Shown in pieces: positions 32,202 to 32,237 of a DNA stretch of 32,237 nucleotides. The position numbers and the translations under genes are program-made. Source of the DNA: Sulfurimonas sp. Its GTDB lineage: Bacteria > Campylobacterota > Campylobacteria > Campylobacterales > Sulfurimonadaceae. Each line of letters opens with the position of its first letter. Within the stretch, counting starts at the first letter, position 1. Under the pieces are notes generated by a model that ran no database searches, was not told the origin of the DNA, and saw only the letters and a list, made by a program, of their open reading frames with translations. The stretch is from contig NZ_JACUTS010000018.1 of NCBI RefSeq assembly GCF_014859695.1, forward strand, positions 1 to 32,237. Reading direction: 5' to 3'.

Positions 32202-32237
32202 ATGCCGATATTTTTAAATTCAGTCCTAAAAACCTAC
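32202..32237 (+). CDS. start of a further gene, cut by the window edge
   Basis: Twelve codons from an ATG at 32202 (MPIFLNSVLKTY) remain open to the end of the window. AAGGAA (32186-32191) lies 10 bases before it. Too short to name. Confidence 0.45.
   Translation, partial: MPIFLNSVLKTY

Noticed and set aside
1..32237. CRISPR arrays, tRNA or rRNA genes
   Set aside because: No regularly spaced direct repeats and no tRNA or rRNA signatures were seen on reading both strands; a tRNAscan or Rfam search would settle it.

Overview
The window looks like a chromosomal segment of a free-living Campylobacterota (epsilonproteobacterial) species, most like Sulfurimonas or a close relative. The evidence is the AT-rich base composition, proteins of Campylobacterota type (long-form DapD, a CiaD-like protein beside purU, two FlgG/FlgF rod proteins under a sigma-54 promoter, an RpoD with an acidic spacer), very tight gene packing with 1-11 base overlaps, and TATAAT -10 boxes with poorly conserved -35 regions. 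I saw no rRNA, tRNA, CRISPR array, transposase or prophage structural gene. Species identity is inferred from memory, not from a search.

Layout. 1-1.6 kb: a CinA/MoaB-type domain protein, a small membrane protein and a DUF6166-HTH protein. 1.6-3.8 kb: an ankyrin protein (minus), then dapD and a short flagellar-rod-like protein (plus). 3.8-5.9 kb (minus): an S24/LexA-like repressor followed by an NlpC/P60 lipoprotein. Opposite the repressor is a 27-codon peptide gene, and a long interrupted palindrome lies between the two promoters. 6.1-9.7 kb (minus): one overlapping seven-gene operon, leuD-leuB-TPR-CiaD-like-purU-trmL-small membrane protein. 10-11.6 kb (minus): flgF-flgG behind a sigma-54 promoter and ending in a clear terminator. 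11.7-14.3 kb (plus): rpoD coupled to a PAS plus degenerate histidine-kinase-like protein. 14.3-16.4 kb (minus): hemL, an AtpI/AtpZ-like protein and a membrane protein. 16.5-17.4 kb: a TonB-type protein. 17.4-18.7 kb (minus): a monohaem cytochrome c and a CitE-like lyase. 18.7-23.7 kb (plus): folD-lepB-M50 protease-rpiB-TM/coiled-coil protein-apt-trpB. 23.8-25.2 kb: pepA.

25.5-30.7 kb (plus) is the most unusual region. A LuxI/FeeM-fold acyltransferase overlaps a TonB-dependent receptor gene. The receptor gene overlaps a YfiR-like periplasmic protein gene, and a membrane GGDEF-EAL protein follows. Together this looks like a small-molecule synthesis or sensing module connected to cyclic-di-GMP. 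30.8-32.2 kb holds a ZIP metal transporter whose mRNA may be leaderless, an RNase H-fold protein and the start of a further gene.

Two intergenic regions are filled by apparently non-coding palindromic elements. A 119-bp element at 9748-9866 would form the 5' leader of the leuDB mRNA. A 146-bp element at 23649-23794 supplies the trpB stop codon and the pepA -10 box. These elements, the acyltransferase/c-di-GMP operon, and the divergent repressor/micropeptide pair are the strongest candidates for undescribed biology.
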